Notes: a model not told the origin generated them from the sequence alone. A stretch of 34,895 nt of DNA from Bacteroides sp. (GCA_015060735.1 SUXX01000025.1:1-34895), one strand, 5' to 3'; positions 25,420-32,472 are shown, counted from the stretch's first letter. Translations and numbers: made by a program.

Positions 25420-25652
25420 TCTTAGGAACAGACATTTTAGTAAAAGGGCGTTTAGCAATATTATCCCTCATTGGAATCTGGACAATTCTAACCGTAAGGA
25501 TAATGGGCAAGAAACGTCCACGTCTGTGGTATCTATATACCCTTAATAGGGCATATTATATCATTTGGCGTGGGCTTTGCTTATTATTTACGGTTTGGCA
25601 GTCCAGAGCCACAATGAGATAATAAGCTAAAGTTTCCACGCCTTGTTTTTTA
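25420..25652 (+). ncRNA. Highly structured RNA of about 230 nt, free RNA or lipoprotein leader
   Basis: The following can pair. ACAGAC (25428-25433) pairs with GTCTGT (25522-25527) and encloses GGGCGTTT (25446-25453) with AAACGTCC (25512-25519). Inside these, ATTATCC (25460-25466) pairs with GGATAAT (25498-25504) and TTGGAAT (25471-25477) with ATTCTAA (25485-25491). A second hairpin is CCCT-TAAT-AGGG at 25540-25551. A third is GGCGTGG (25567-25573) with CCACGCC (25636-25642), extended by CTTT/AAAG and GCTTATT/AATAAGC, followed by TTGTTTTTT. Promoter and terminator frame it exactly. A 68-codon TTG-start frame overlaps but does not look like protein. It is not one of the RNAs I can name (not tmRNA, RNase P or SRP RNA). 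No separate promoter is seen between it and the lipoprotein ATG at 25699. Confidence 0.6.
25567..25652 (+). terminator. Terminator-like long hairpin in front of the lipoprotein gene
   Basis: An 18-bp interrupted stem (7+4+7 pairs) carries an inner TGGC/GCCA hairpin and is followed by a T-run, 46 bases before the lipoprotein start. AGTTTCCA at 25631-25638 can alternatively pair with TGGAAACT at 25668-25675, which would break the base of this hairpin, an arrangement typical of attenuators. Confidence 0.6.
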
Positions 25653-25698
25653 TAATGGCTTTTATCTGGAAACTGAAAAGCAATAATACTTTTTAATT

Positions 25699-26709
25699 AT
25701 GAAGACATTACGAATGATTGGAATGGCTTTACTTGCTGTTCTTATGTGTGTAAACTTCAACTCATGTTCAAATGATGAAAATGAAATTCTGCAGCAAGAT
25801 GAAGAAATCATGGTTTCACTAGGACTTGGAGGTGAAATTAGTGTATCTGAATCCCCATTAAGTAGAGCAGAGGCCGAAGTCAAGCCTGATTTATATGGTA
25901 TTCAAATATATTCATTACCAAATTCTTCAGAAAGTAGTACAACAGAATATACGCCATACGCATATGGATTATTTGACGATATTTCCAATATTAAAATATC
26001 ATTAAACAAAGGATATAAATATAAAGTTGCAGTTCTTTTAATAAAAGATGGGAAAAATAAGGTCCATTTTAAAGACCCTGAATATGATACACCATTTGAT
26101 ATAGCTCTAGAGAACAAATTCATATTAAATACAACTGAAAAGATTCACTTTGACGCGGGAATTTCGGTTAGTGGAAGTACTATAAATAGTAGTCAACAAT
26201 TTTTTTATGCTGAAGCTGAAAAATATTATGGCGAAACAACTGATTTTATACCTTCTGAGGAGAATAATAATATTGATATATATATGAAAAAAATGTTTTT
26301 TGGTGGTAAGTTTGTCGCTGAAAATTTGACAGAAGGAACCCTTACGATTAAATTTGATAACATTGTTGCACCACAAATTAACATTGTCCCTTCTCAAAAA
26401 ACCGCTACAAGAATATTTTCTATAAGAAATTGTACAACTATATATTATAAAGATGATTCAAGTGCTATCTGTACTCTTTCCGTACAAATTATTTGGACAA
26501 AAGCAGATGGTGCAGAGATTCCATTGGGAACTCATAGCATAAAATTTAAACGAAATAAAATGCATACAATTACAATAAAAATAGCAGATATAACTTCATC
26601 ACCAGGGTTAGATTTAGAATTAGAAGATACTGAAATGAGTGAAGAAGGAAGTACAACCATTGAAAATGGAGAAATTGTTGACACAAATATTGGAACAGAA
26701 GGTGAATAA
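25699..26709 (+). CDS. Surface lipoprotein, fimbrillin-like in style, function unknown
   Basis: A 336-residue protein with a lipoprotein signal (MKTLRMIGMALLAVLMCVNF, lipidated Cys at residue 23 in NSCSNDE). This is a signal-peptide type seen on many Bacteroides surface lipoproteins. The mature part starts acidic, then shows beta-rich segments (LYGIQIYSLP, YAYGLFDDISNIKISLNKGYKYKVAVLL) resembling fimbrillin/Mfa-like folds, and ends in an acidic tail (LDLELEDTEMSEEGS). The resemblance is weak and the family is not certain. The gene is unusually AT-rich even for the element, suggesting separate acquisition. It is preceded by the structured RNA and terminator-like hairpin and followed by its own terminator. 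Confidence 0.7.
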   Translation: MKTLRMIGMALLAVLMCVNFNSCSNDENEILQQDEEIMVSLGLGGEISVSESPLSRAEAEVKPDLYGIQIYSLPNSSESSTTEYTPYAYGLFDDISNIKISLNKGYKYKVAVLLIKDGKNKVHFKDPEYDTPFDIALENKFILNTTEKIHFDAGISVSGSTINSSQQFFYAEAEKYYGETTDFIPSEENNNIDIYMKKMFFGGKFVAENLTEGTLTIKFDNIVAPQINIVPSQKTATRIFSIRNCTTIYYKDDSSAICTLSVQIIWTKADGAEIPLGTHSIKFKRNKMHTITIKIADITSSPGLDLELEDTEMSEEGSTTIENGEIVDTNIGTEGE

Positions 26710-26730
26710 ATTTAAACTTATCTAAATAAG

Positions 26731-26769
26731 AACGCCAACCTAACCAATCAAGGATAAGTTGGCGTTTTT
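26731..26769 (+). terminator. Terminator after the lipoprotein gene
   Basis: AACGCCAAC (26731-26739) pairs with GTTGGCGTT (26758-26766), an 18-base loop lies between them, and a T-run follows to 26769. Confidence 0.8.
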
Positions 26770-26891
26770 ACTAATCTTGAATCTGAAACTTTGCCTATTA
26801 ATGGCTCTCTTGCTTTAGGCTTACTTGGAACAAGTCCATGAAGCCCAGAAAAATACTTTTTTAAAATTTCTTGATTTACTTTTTCCCCCAT
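26748..26891 (-). CDS. Possible small protein of 47 residues
   Basis: An ATG frame (MGEKVNQEILKKYFSGLHGL at the start) encodes a hydrophilic, basic peptide ending VKTPTYP. The composition looks protein-like, but the frame is short, it has no clear promoter, and its 3' end overlaps the lipoprotein terminator. It is not recognised; it may be a real small element protein or a remnant. Confidence 0.3.
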   Translation of the reverse strand: MGEKVNQEILKKYFSGLHGLVPSKPKAREPLIGKVSDSRLVKTPTYP

Positions 26892-27234
26892 AACTTTATT
26901 TATTTAATTGATTGATACACAATTATATTTAGTCCTATCGGTCAGTTCAAGAAAATCCTCAAAAAGTGAAGATAACGCCAAAATCACGTCCTAATGTCGT
27001 TTTTCTTATGGTCTGTCCTCCGTCAACCAGAAAATTCTACACTCACGATACTGCTGCTGTCGATTTTCAAGAAAGCTGTAGAAAAAGTTGGTCGGTCAAT
27101 TCTTGATGAATATAATAGCATACAAGATTGGGGAGCCGGCTATCAGCTCTCCAAATCCTCCATTTATCGCATTTAAGAAGATTTTTATATACTTACAGAT
27201 AAACTAATCAATGAATTTTAAACGAAAATGAATT
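26892..27234. other. Gene-poor stretch with a possible gene remnant
   Basis: About 340 bases without a confident gene. A 60-codon plus-strand frame (26994-27176) ends with GRSILDEYNSIQDWGAGYQL-like sequence, which reads like the C-terminal end of a protein. Its first half does not, so it may be a truncated gene. No promoter, terminator or insertion-sequence end was recognised. Confidence 0.3.
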
Positions 27235-27597
27235 ATGAGCGAAGCAATAATTTATGAATTGAGAAACATGATGAAGAACGCCAAAGCTGCTTTGGAGATT
27301 GCCCACTATTATGGTGAATTACCTACATTCGTAGAAGAACTGAACAGGCAAGCAGAGCCAACAAACATGACCATATAGTACATGCTAATGCCATTGGTCG
27401 AAGTTACAAGCAATTATATCATCAGTGGAGAAGCCAAGAAATGCCAAGAAAACGTAGCTGAATTTGCTGCAAGTGTTATGAAATTGATTGAATACTATGA
27501 TATGGGCGTAGATATTCAACTGACCAACCCAAGAGATATGGTGTTCTCCATGTTCCTGTACCAAAATGAACAACCATTTATTGAGATTACAGCATGA
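27235..27597 (+). pseudogene. Small element gene interrupted by an in-frame TAG
   Basis: The frame opens with MSEAIIYELRNMMKNAKAAL, meets TAG at codon 48 (27376-27378), and continues in the same frame for another 72 codons (LVEVTSNYIISGEAKKCQENV onward) to TGA at 27597. If the TAG were read through, the product would have 120 residues, mostly helical and acidic; it is not recognised. An ATG two codons after the TAG (27382) could allow re-initiation, giving a 71-residue second half. It may be a nonsense mutation, two coupled peptides, or real read-through. The next large gene downstream has the same kind of interruption. Confidence 0.55.
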
Positions 27598-27608
27598 GCC
27601 TGACAGAT

Positions 27609-27765
27609 ACAGGAAAAGGGAGAAAACAAGAGCTGATAAGATACCAATTCCCATTTCTTTCCTATGGTTCTCCCTTATCTTTCCTGTAGTCCTCCCTCAA
27701 CTTTCCGCTGGTCTTCCCTTAACTTTCCTATCTAATAATACAGTAATACAATAATACATAATAAG
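27609..27765 (+). other. oriV: Putative replication origin: four 22-bp iterons plus AT-rich repeats
   Basis: The core CTTTCC occurs at 27657, 27679, 27701 and 27723, exactly 22 bases apart, each inside a unit close to YTCCCTTAWCTTTCC. A partial inverted copy (ACAGGAAA then AGGGAGAA) lies at 27609-27624. Directly downstream is an AT-rich tract with repeated (A/G)TAATACA at about 27735-27760, like a DNA-unwinding element. A Rep-like winged-helix gene starts about 200 bases later. Iterons with two-helical-turn spacing beside an AT-rich tract are typical of Rep-controlled plasmid origins. An operator array for the Rep gene would look similar, and both roles can coincide. Confidence 0.6.
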
Positions 27766-27963
27766 ACAACAAGCCTCAACTGCCTAGAGGCAGCTTTGGC
27801 ACTTTGATTTTTAATGACATGATAATTCACAAGCCAACAAAACAAGTCTTTTAGACACGTCTGCAAGCCAAACTACATTTTGGTTCTGCCAACTTCCACA
27901 GATTGATACGCAAGCACCATTCAGATTTTCTATTCACTAATGACCATACTTTATTTGCTAATA
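27766..27963. other. Gap between the iteron region and the Rep-like gene
   Basis: About 200 bases of AT-rich sequence, with a short hairpin-capable stretch (CTGCCTAGAGGCAG at 27780-27793). No gene or consensus promoter was recognised. Confidence 0.4.
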
Positions 27964-28776
27964 ATGAGTACATTTATACAAATACCCAACAGAATCAATC
28001 AACTGACAAAGAGAAGTAAGCTTGAAGAGATTTTCACCTATGCAGCAATCAGGAGCCAAATAAAAAATAGCAGTTACAAAGCAATAATGTTGAAGAATCA
28101 GTTGGCAGAACTGGCTGGCGTAAATGAAAGGACAATATACAATTACACAGATACACTAGAAAAGTCTGGACTAATTCTTGATATAACAAAGCAGCATGGC
28201 ACAGGGGAATACTCACACAATGTTTATCAACTTGATTATTTGGAAGAAGAATACTTCATAATGAATCCAGACCTCATCACAGAAGAATCCATGTCTGCCA
28301 AACTCAAAGGCTTGTTAATGCTTATCAAGTCTAACTGCATCAAAGGCACAAATTATCTACCATTCAATAGCAAATAGCAACTATCAGAAATCCTACACAT
28401 AGGGAAGAACACACTGCCTAAATATTTGGAGGAATTGGAAACCAAAGGATTCATTAGATACATTGGAGATACGTTGCACGTACCCCAGAAATTCTTCAAA
28501 CTTTTTCTGATTGATGATACTTACAATTTGCTCTACAAAACCATTTACGATTATTGCTTAAGCCAAAATGTTGTACCACCCTATAAAGATAAAGATACAA
28601 ACGATATTGGACTGATTGCTGCTGAATTTCCAGAGCCAGACCTACTACTATCCACCTTGAAGGAAAGATGCCCCAAACTGCCCCTAAAACCTTCAATGAA
28701 CTACTTTACAGAAACGTTGAGAAATAAACGTGCAGTAACCCAAGAACCAACCCAACATGAATATTACATTGATTAA
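27964..28776 (+). pseudogene. Rep-like winged-helix protein interrupted by an in-frame TAG
   Basis: Start chosen at 27964 (MSTFIQIPNRINQLTKRSKL); an ATG at 27940 adds eight hydrophobic residues. Residues about 42-85 form a winged helix-turn-helix (LKNQLAELAGVNERTIYNYT). TAG follows at codon 138 (28375-28377), and the same frame continues for 133 codons. These begin with a second helix-turn-helix, QLSEILHIGKNTLPKYLEEL, whose first residue follows the TAG directly. Two winged helices in tandem are the layout of many plasmid initiators, and the iterons lie just upstream. The product would have about 270 residues if read through. The stop lies between two coherent domains, so either a recent nonsense mutation or a programmed or suppressed stop is possible; the halves could also act separately. 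Confidence 0.55.
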
Positions 28777-28978
28777 AGAAGAACTACATTACCATACAGG
28801 AGATAGGGTAACTAACAAAGACTTGAAAGCTACCCTACAACGTCTTTATGACAAATACCAGATAAAGGAGAAAGCCAAAGCCACCCATATTGTGAGATAC
28901 GGCTACCAAACAAAGAGATGCAAAATACGCATTGGAGATAAAAGAATAGACGGAGTTGAGATTATCTCTCAAAAATAA
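28757..28978 (+). CDS. Small basic protein overlapping the Rep-like gene
   Basis: A 73-residue frame that starts 20 bases inside the end of the Rep-like gene, implying coupled translation. The protein is basic (NKDLKATLQRLYDKYQIKEK; then YQTKRCKIRIGDKRIDGVEI). It reads like the C-terminal end of phage or plasmid primase-helicase proteins, though I cannot confirm this by eye. It may be a small replication accessory protein or the tail of a lost larger gene. Confidence 0.45.
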   Translation: MNITLIKEELHYHTGDRVTNKDLKATLQRLYDKYQIKEKAKATHIVRYGYQTKRCKIRIGDKRIDGVEIISQK

Positions 28979-29117
28979 ATGTTCGGTCTATCGAGAAATA
29001 CGTTGCTTGTTTGTTGCATAGAATAATGAAACAAATTATTTTTGCATAAACTTATGGCATTAAAAAAGAACAAACCATAATAACAAATTCTGTAAGAGGC
29101 TGATTTATAGTGATGAA

Positions 29118-29135
29118 TAAAAAATACGGATATTT
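29118..29135 (+). repeat. Right attachment-site repeat of the integrated element
   Basis: An exact copy of the 18 bases at 18483-18500. It ends 16 bases before the LOG-family start, so the element is inserted inside what would be that gene's promoter region. The 139 bases between the last element gene and this repeat contain CATAATAACAAATT-like sequence similar to the 13-bp repeats at the left end. Confidence 0.85.
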
Positions 29136-29151
29136 GTGTAATATATAATAA

Positions 29152-29691
29152 ATGCATATGGATAAGATAGGACTGTTTTGTTCAGCATCGGATCAGATTG
29201 CTCCGATTTATGTTGAAAAAGCCCGTGAATTGGGTGCTTGGTTGGGGCGGAATCGGAAAACCTTGATTTATGGGGGAGCGAATCTTGGCTTGATGGAATG
29301 TGCGGCTCGGGCTGCCCGTGAAGCCGGAGCAACCATCATGGGAGTGGTTCCTACCAAGTTGGAGGAAAGAGGAGCCGTAAGTGATTTGCTGGACATCACC
29401 TTCCGGGTAGATAATTTGAGCGAACGGAAGGATGTCATGACCCGCGAAGCAGACGTGTTGGTCGCTATGCCTGGTGGTGTCGGTACGTTGGATGAAATAT
29501 TCCACGTAATGGCAGCTGCCATGATTGGGTATCACAGCAAAAAGGTGATTCTTTATAATGTGGATGGTTTTTGGGAAGGTATCATCAGTTTCCTGGAAAC
29601 GCTGAAGCAGAAAGAATTTGCTCGACGCCCGTTAGAGAATTATTATTCGATAGCCAATTCTTTGGATGAACTTGTTGAACACTTGAAATAA
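29152..29691 (+). CDS. LOG family protein (TIGR00730; nucleoside-5'-monophosphate phosphoribohydrolase-like)
   Basis: A 179-residue Rossmann-fold protein with the family motifs GGANLGLMECAARAA (41-55) and PGGVGTLDE (107-115), the nucleotide-binding and catalytic signature of lysine-decarboxylase-like/LOG proteins. Relatives cleave ribose 5-phosphate from nucleoside monophosphates, including cytokinin nucleotides; the bacterial role is often nucleotide salvage. A second ATG two codons in (29158) may be the true start. The gene is chromosomal, lies just outside the right end of the mobile element, and runs five bases ahead of the PfkB kinase gene, so the two are an operon. Confidence 0.9.
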   Translation: MHMDKIGLFCSASDQIAPIYVEKARELGAWLGRNRKTLIYGGANLGLMECAARAAREAGATIMGVVPTKLEERGAVSDLLDITFRVDNLSERKDVMTREADVLVAMPGGVGTLDEIFHVMAAAMIGYHSKKVILYNVDGFWEGIISFLETLKQKEFARRPLENYYSIANSLDELVEHLK

Positions 29692-29696
29692 AAGAT

Positions 29697-30614
29697 ATGA
29701 GAAAAGTTATAGGTATAGGAGAAACGATTTTAGATATTCTGTTCAAGAATAACCAACCAACGGTAGCCGTGCCGGGTGGGTCGGTTTTTAATGGCCTGAT
29801 TTCATTGGGGCGTGCCGGTGCCAATGTGACCTTCATCAGTGAAGTGGGTGGCGATCGCGTGGGTAATATAATCCTTGACTTTATGCGGGATAACGGTGTG
29901 ACGACGGATAATGTGAAGGTCTATCCCGACCGGAAATCCCCCGTCTCGTTGGCTTTCCTGAACGAACGGAATGATGCGGAATATTCTTTTTATAAAGACT
30001 ATCCAAGCCTTCGCCTGGATGTGGATATGCCCGAGGTGACGAGCGAAGACATTGTGATGTTCGGTTCATACTATGCCGTCACTCCTCAGTTACGCGAAAA
30101 GGTAAAGGAACTCCTGGACAAGGCTCGTGAGGCCGGTGCCATCATTTATTACGATGTGAACTTCCGCAGTGTACATGCCAACGAGGCCATCAAGCTGATG
30201 CCCACCATCTTCGAGAACTTTGAATATGCCGACATTGTACGTGGCTCGATAGAAGACTTTGGCAATATGTTCGGCATGAACGATGCCGACAAGGTGTATC
30301 AGCATAAGGTTGGTTTCTATTGCCCACATTTTATTTGTACGAATGGAGGAGAGGGATTGTGTCTTCGTACCAAGACGGTAAAGAAAGATTATCCCGTAGA
30401 GTCACTTCAGACGGTGAGTACCATTGGTGCAGGCGACAATTTCAATGCCGGTGTGGTATTTGGCCTGTTGAAAAACCGTATCCGCAAGGCTGACTTACCC
30501 GACTTGACCGAGGCCGATTGGGATAAGATTGTCGCCAGTGGCATGTCGTTCAGTCGTGAGGTTTGTGCCAGCCTGGACAATTATATTTCCAAGGAGTTTG
30601 CGGCTAAGCTATAA
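29697..30614 (+). CDS. PfkB-family carbohydrate kinase (fructokinase-like)
   Basis: A 305-residue sugar kinase of the ribokinase/PfkB fold. The N-terminal substrate motif is VAVPGGSVFNGLISLGRAGA (about 23-42). The ATP/anion-hole motif is GAGDNFNAGVVFGLL (244-258), with D247 as the catalytic base. Substrate specificity is not readable, although fructokinase-type activity is common in this group. It lies five bases after the LOG gene and is followed by a strong terminator embedded in a REP-like repeat. Confidence 0.9.
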   Translation: MRKVIGIGETILDILFKNNQPTVAVPGGSVFNGLISLGRAGANVTFISEVGGDRVGNIILDFMRDNGVTTDNVKVYPDRKSPVSLAFLNERNDAEYSFYKDYPSLRLDVDMPEVTSEDIVMFGSYYAVTPQLREKVKELLDKAREAGAIIYYDVNFRSVHANEAIKLMPTIFENFEYADIVRGSIEDFGNMFGMNDADKVYQHKVGFYCPHFICTNGGEGLCLRTKTVKKDYPVESLQTVSTIGAGDNFNAGVVFGLLKNRIRKADLPDLTEADWDKIVASGMSFSREVCASLDNYISKEFAAKL

Positions 30615-30617
30615 AGA

Positions 30618-30690
30618 ATCGTCAGTGTCATTCTGACGACTGAAAAAGGGGAAGAATCTGAATACATATTCGGATTCTTCCCCTTTTATT
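30618..30690 (+). terminator. Terminator combined with a TGTCATTCTGA-type repeat
   Basis: A small hairpin CGTCAG/CTGACG (30620-30638) is followed by a long stem. AAAAGGGGAAGAATC, with GAA beyond, pairs with the complementary arm ending CTTCCCCTTTT at 30687, with one G-T pair and about six loop bases. The TGTCATTCTGA and GAAGAATCTGA parts match the inverted repeat after ruvB. Confidence 0.8.
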
Positions 30691-30734
30691 TTCTCTTTCT
30701 TCTTCATACAAACCATGAGAGATACGGATGAAAA

Positions 30735-30826
30735 AGTTAATCATAACTTATGATTACAGAAACATAACTTATAATTCGGTGCTCATAACTTATGATTGTG
30801 TAATCACAACTTATGATTAACTTTTT
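30735..30826. repeat. Four palindromic repeats at exact 21-bp spacing
   Basis: ATAACTTAT-type cores begin at 30743, 30764, 30785 and 30806 (the last as ACAACTTAT), each 21 bases apart. The first unit is a near-perfect palindrome, AATCATAACTTATGATT. The outer arms GAAAAAGTTAATCATAA and TTATGATTAACTTTTTC also make the whole block an inverted repeat. The 21-bp period keeps every site on the same DNA face. Confidence 0.7.
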
Positions 30827-30827
30827 C

Positions 30828-30865
30828 TTCTTGATAAGTCATACTTTTCTTCAACTTATCAAGAA
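30828..30865. repeat. 12-bp perfect inverted repeat
   Basis: TTCTTGATAAGT (30828-30839) and ACTTATCAAGAA (30854-30865) are separated by 14 bases, directly after the 21-bp-spaced array. From here to about 31030 there is no convincing gene. One frame (30821-30961) stays open for 46 codons but has no ATG and may be a gene remnant. Confidence 0.6.
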
Positions 30866-31033
30866 GTTTGTAGCTTGTTGAACGGAAGATGGATTCAACT
30901 AGCAAATGCAATCGAATTCTATTTGGTTAATATTGATGCAGCATACAAAGAAAAGTTGTAATGGTTGGATGATACGATTAGTAAACTGTAAATCATCAAG
31001 AAATAGACTCTAGTTTATTAGTTAAGTAAAACG

Positions 31034-31071
31034 AACTCCCAATGAGCTTTTTTGCTTATTGGGAGTTTTTA
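31034..31071 (+). terminator. Intrinsic terminator in the pfkB-mnmA gap
   Basis: A 14-bp stem (arms 31034-31047 and 31054-31067, one G-T pair) has a T6 loop and a following T-run. No recognised gene precedes it on this strand since the pfkB terminator, so it may end a non-coding transcript from the repeat region or serve as a backup. The remaining bases to 31222 show nothing clear. Confidence 0.75.
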
Positions 31072-31222
31072 TTCGAGAAACTTCAGTCAGGAACATCATG
31101 GATAACTCATTGAAATAAAGCAAGTCTGAACTTTCTGAAGATGATTTATAATTTTTGATTAATTCTTATATGTAGTTTTTCAAAATTTACGCCATTTGAT
31201 GGAATTACGTTCCGCAATTGCA

Positions 31223-32347
31223 TCAAAACGGATGCTCCGCAATCACCTTGAATATCCCTCGTTGCGAGGCGATGAATGCACCGCCCAATACCCGTTTCCC
31301 GTCGTAGAAGACGGCAGATTGGCCGGGGGCGATGGCTGAGGCTTCGCCCAAGAAACGAACTAACATTTGCCCATTCTCTAAGAGGCGTACTTGGCAAGGG
31401 ATGGGCTTGCTTCGATAGCGGATACGAACGGTTAGGCTTTCGCACGTCAACAATTCGTTTGTATTAATTATCATCGCATCTTCTACCAACATGTACTCGG
31501 CTTTCAAATCCTCGGCGGTGCCAAGCATCACGGTGTTCTTCTCGGCATTGATTCGGAGCACGTGTGCCGGATGGCCCAAGGCAATGCCCAATCCTTTGCG
31601 TTGGCCGATGGTATAATAAGGAAAGCCCTTGTGTTGGCCTATTTTCACGCCTTTGTTATCGACGAAGAAGCCCGGGCCTATCTTTGTATCGATGTCGGGG
31701 ATTTGTTGGCGAAGGAAGTCACGATAGTCGCCTTCGATGAAGCAGACTTCCATACTCTCGCCTCCTTTGGACTTTGCCTCGAAACCCTTGGCGTTCAAGT
31801 ATTCGCGTACTTCTTGCTTGGTGTAGTTCCCTAAAGGGAAGAGGAAACGGCGGAGAATGTTTTGAGGTAATCGCCAAAGGAAATAGGATTGGTCTTTGGT
31901 TACGTCATCGCCCGCCACGATGTATCGGTTGCCATCCCGTTCTTCCAGTCGACAATAATGTCCGGTAGATATCCAGGCACAATCGGTCTTGTCCGCCCAT
32001 TCGCAAAGGAGGCGTTCCTTGAACAAGGGGTTGCACATTACGCAAGGGTTGGGGGTGCGGCCTTGCATGTATTCATCGATGAAATACTTCACTATGACTT
32101 GCTTGAACTCCTCGCGAACATCAGCCACGTGGTGTTCGATGCCTAACTTTTCGGCCAAGGAACGGGCTTCGAGGATGAAGTCGGGTTCTTCTTGATTGGG
32201 GGAACTGAAGGCTGAGGCTACATCCCATGTCCGCATCGTCACGCCCACCACTTCGTAGCCTTGCTCTTGAAGCATGATGCAAACGGCAGAGCTGTCGATG
32301 CCTCCGCTCATGCCTACCAATACTCGCTTTTCTTTCTGATTATTCAT
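31223..32347 (-). CDS. mnmA: tRNA-specific 2-thiouridylase MnmA
   Basis: MnmA thiolates U34 of tRNA-Lys, -Glu and -Gln using activated sulfur. It is a 374-residue protein from the ATG at 32347 ([20 protein letters not shown]); a longer frame from 32416 would run through the promoter and repeat region and is rejected. The PP-loop SGGIDSS lies at 14-20. The nucleophile region is [11 protein letters not shown], with C102, and the partner C202 lies in [10 protein letters not shown]. The C-terminal beta domain is present. It is transcribed divergently from ruvB, with a TATCTTTG box five bases before the ATG. Confidence 0.94.
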   Translation of the reverse strand: MNNQKEKRVLVGMSGGIDSSAVCIMLQEQGYEVVGVTMRTWDVASAFSSPNQEEPDFILEARSLAEKLGIEHHVADVREEFKQVIVKYFIDEYMQGRTPNPCVMCNPLFKERLLCEWADKTDCAWISTGHYCRLEERDGNRYIVAGDDVTKDQSYFLWRLPQNILRRFLFPLGNYTKQEVREYLNAKGFEAKSKGGESMEVCFIEGDYRDFLRQQIPDIDTKIGPGFFVDNKGVKIGQHKGFPYYTIGQRKGLGIALGHPAHVLRINAEKNTVMLGTAEDLKAEYMLVEDAMIINTNELLTCESLTVRIRYRSKPIPCQVRLLENGQMLVRFLGEASAIAPGQSAVFYDGKRVLGGAFIASQRGIFKVIAEHPF

Positions 32348-32351
32348 GAAG

Positions 32352-32359
32352 GCAAAGAT
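32352..32359 (-). promoter_or_regulatory. -7 box for mnmA
   Basis: The minus-strand sequence TATCTTTG matches TAnnTTTG and is followed by CCTTCATG, so the leader is very short. The ruvB promoter on the other strand carries the same TATCTTTGCCTTCA sequence. Confidence 0.5.
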
Positions 32360-32368
32360 AGCATATGC

Positions 32369-32412
32369 GAAGGCGTTTTCCAAAAACGTCCTCACGTTTT
32401 TAAAAAACGTCA
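32369..32412. repeat. AAAACGTC/GACGTTTT-type repeats in the mnmA-ruvB gap
   Basis: Repeated AAGGCGTTTT, AAAAACGTC, CACGTTTTT and AAAAAACGTC units resemble the cluster at 2795-2872. The copies are degenerate here. Confidence 0.5.
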
Positions 32413-32445
32413 GCATCTTTTAGGGAAAACCTCATATAGTTTTTT

Positions 32446-32453
32446 TATCTTTG
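32446..32453 (+). promoter_or_regulatory. -7 box for ruvB
   Basis: TATCTTTG matches TAnnTTTG, 19 bases before the ruvB ATG. No ideal -33 TTG was found. Confidence 0.5.
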
Positions 32454-32472
32454 CCTTCAAGAACAAAGAACA

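Larger units (their letters stand above)
18483..29135. mobile_element. Integrated plasmid-like element bounded by 18-bp direct repeats
   Basis: The segment between the two perfect 18-bp repeats is clearly more AT-rich than both flanks. It begins with a tyrosine integrase and carries accessory genes, iterons and a Rep-like gene. The outside genes (M16 peptidase and LOG-family protein) are ordinary chromosomal genes that would be divergent neighbours without the insert. No relaxase, coupling protein, secretion genes, capsid or packaging genes were seen. It is therefore best described as an integrated plasmid or satellite that would need a helper for transfer. The boundaries are inferred from the repeat; the exact crossover cannot be fixed within it. 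Confidence 0.8.

Noticed and set aside
25416-25622. 68-codon TTG-start frame with hydrophobic stretches
   Set aside because: It overlaps the structured RNA almost exactly, has a weak start codon immediately after the promoter box, and its sequence is explained by base pairing.
27600-27770. CRISPR array
   Set aside because: The repeats are contiguous 22-bp units without spacers, and no cas genes are present.
20279-28377. Complete reassignment of TAG in the element
   Set aside because: The integrase ends at TAG with non-coding sequence following, and the other genes show no internal TAG; only two genes are interrupted.
18483-29135. Conjugative transposon or prophage
   Set aside because: No relaxase, coupling ATPase, Tra proteins, terminase, portal or capsid genes are visible.
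30735-30826. CRISPR array
   Set aside because: Only four short, palindromic, imperfect repeats at 21-bp period; spacers would be far too short.
32348-32416. N-terminal extension of MnmA from an upstream ATG
   Set aside because: It would translate the promoter box and the intergenic repeat; the ATG at 32347 directly precedes the conserved PP-loop region.
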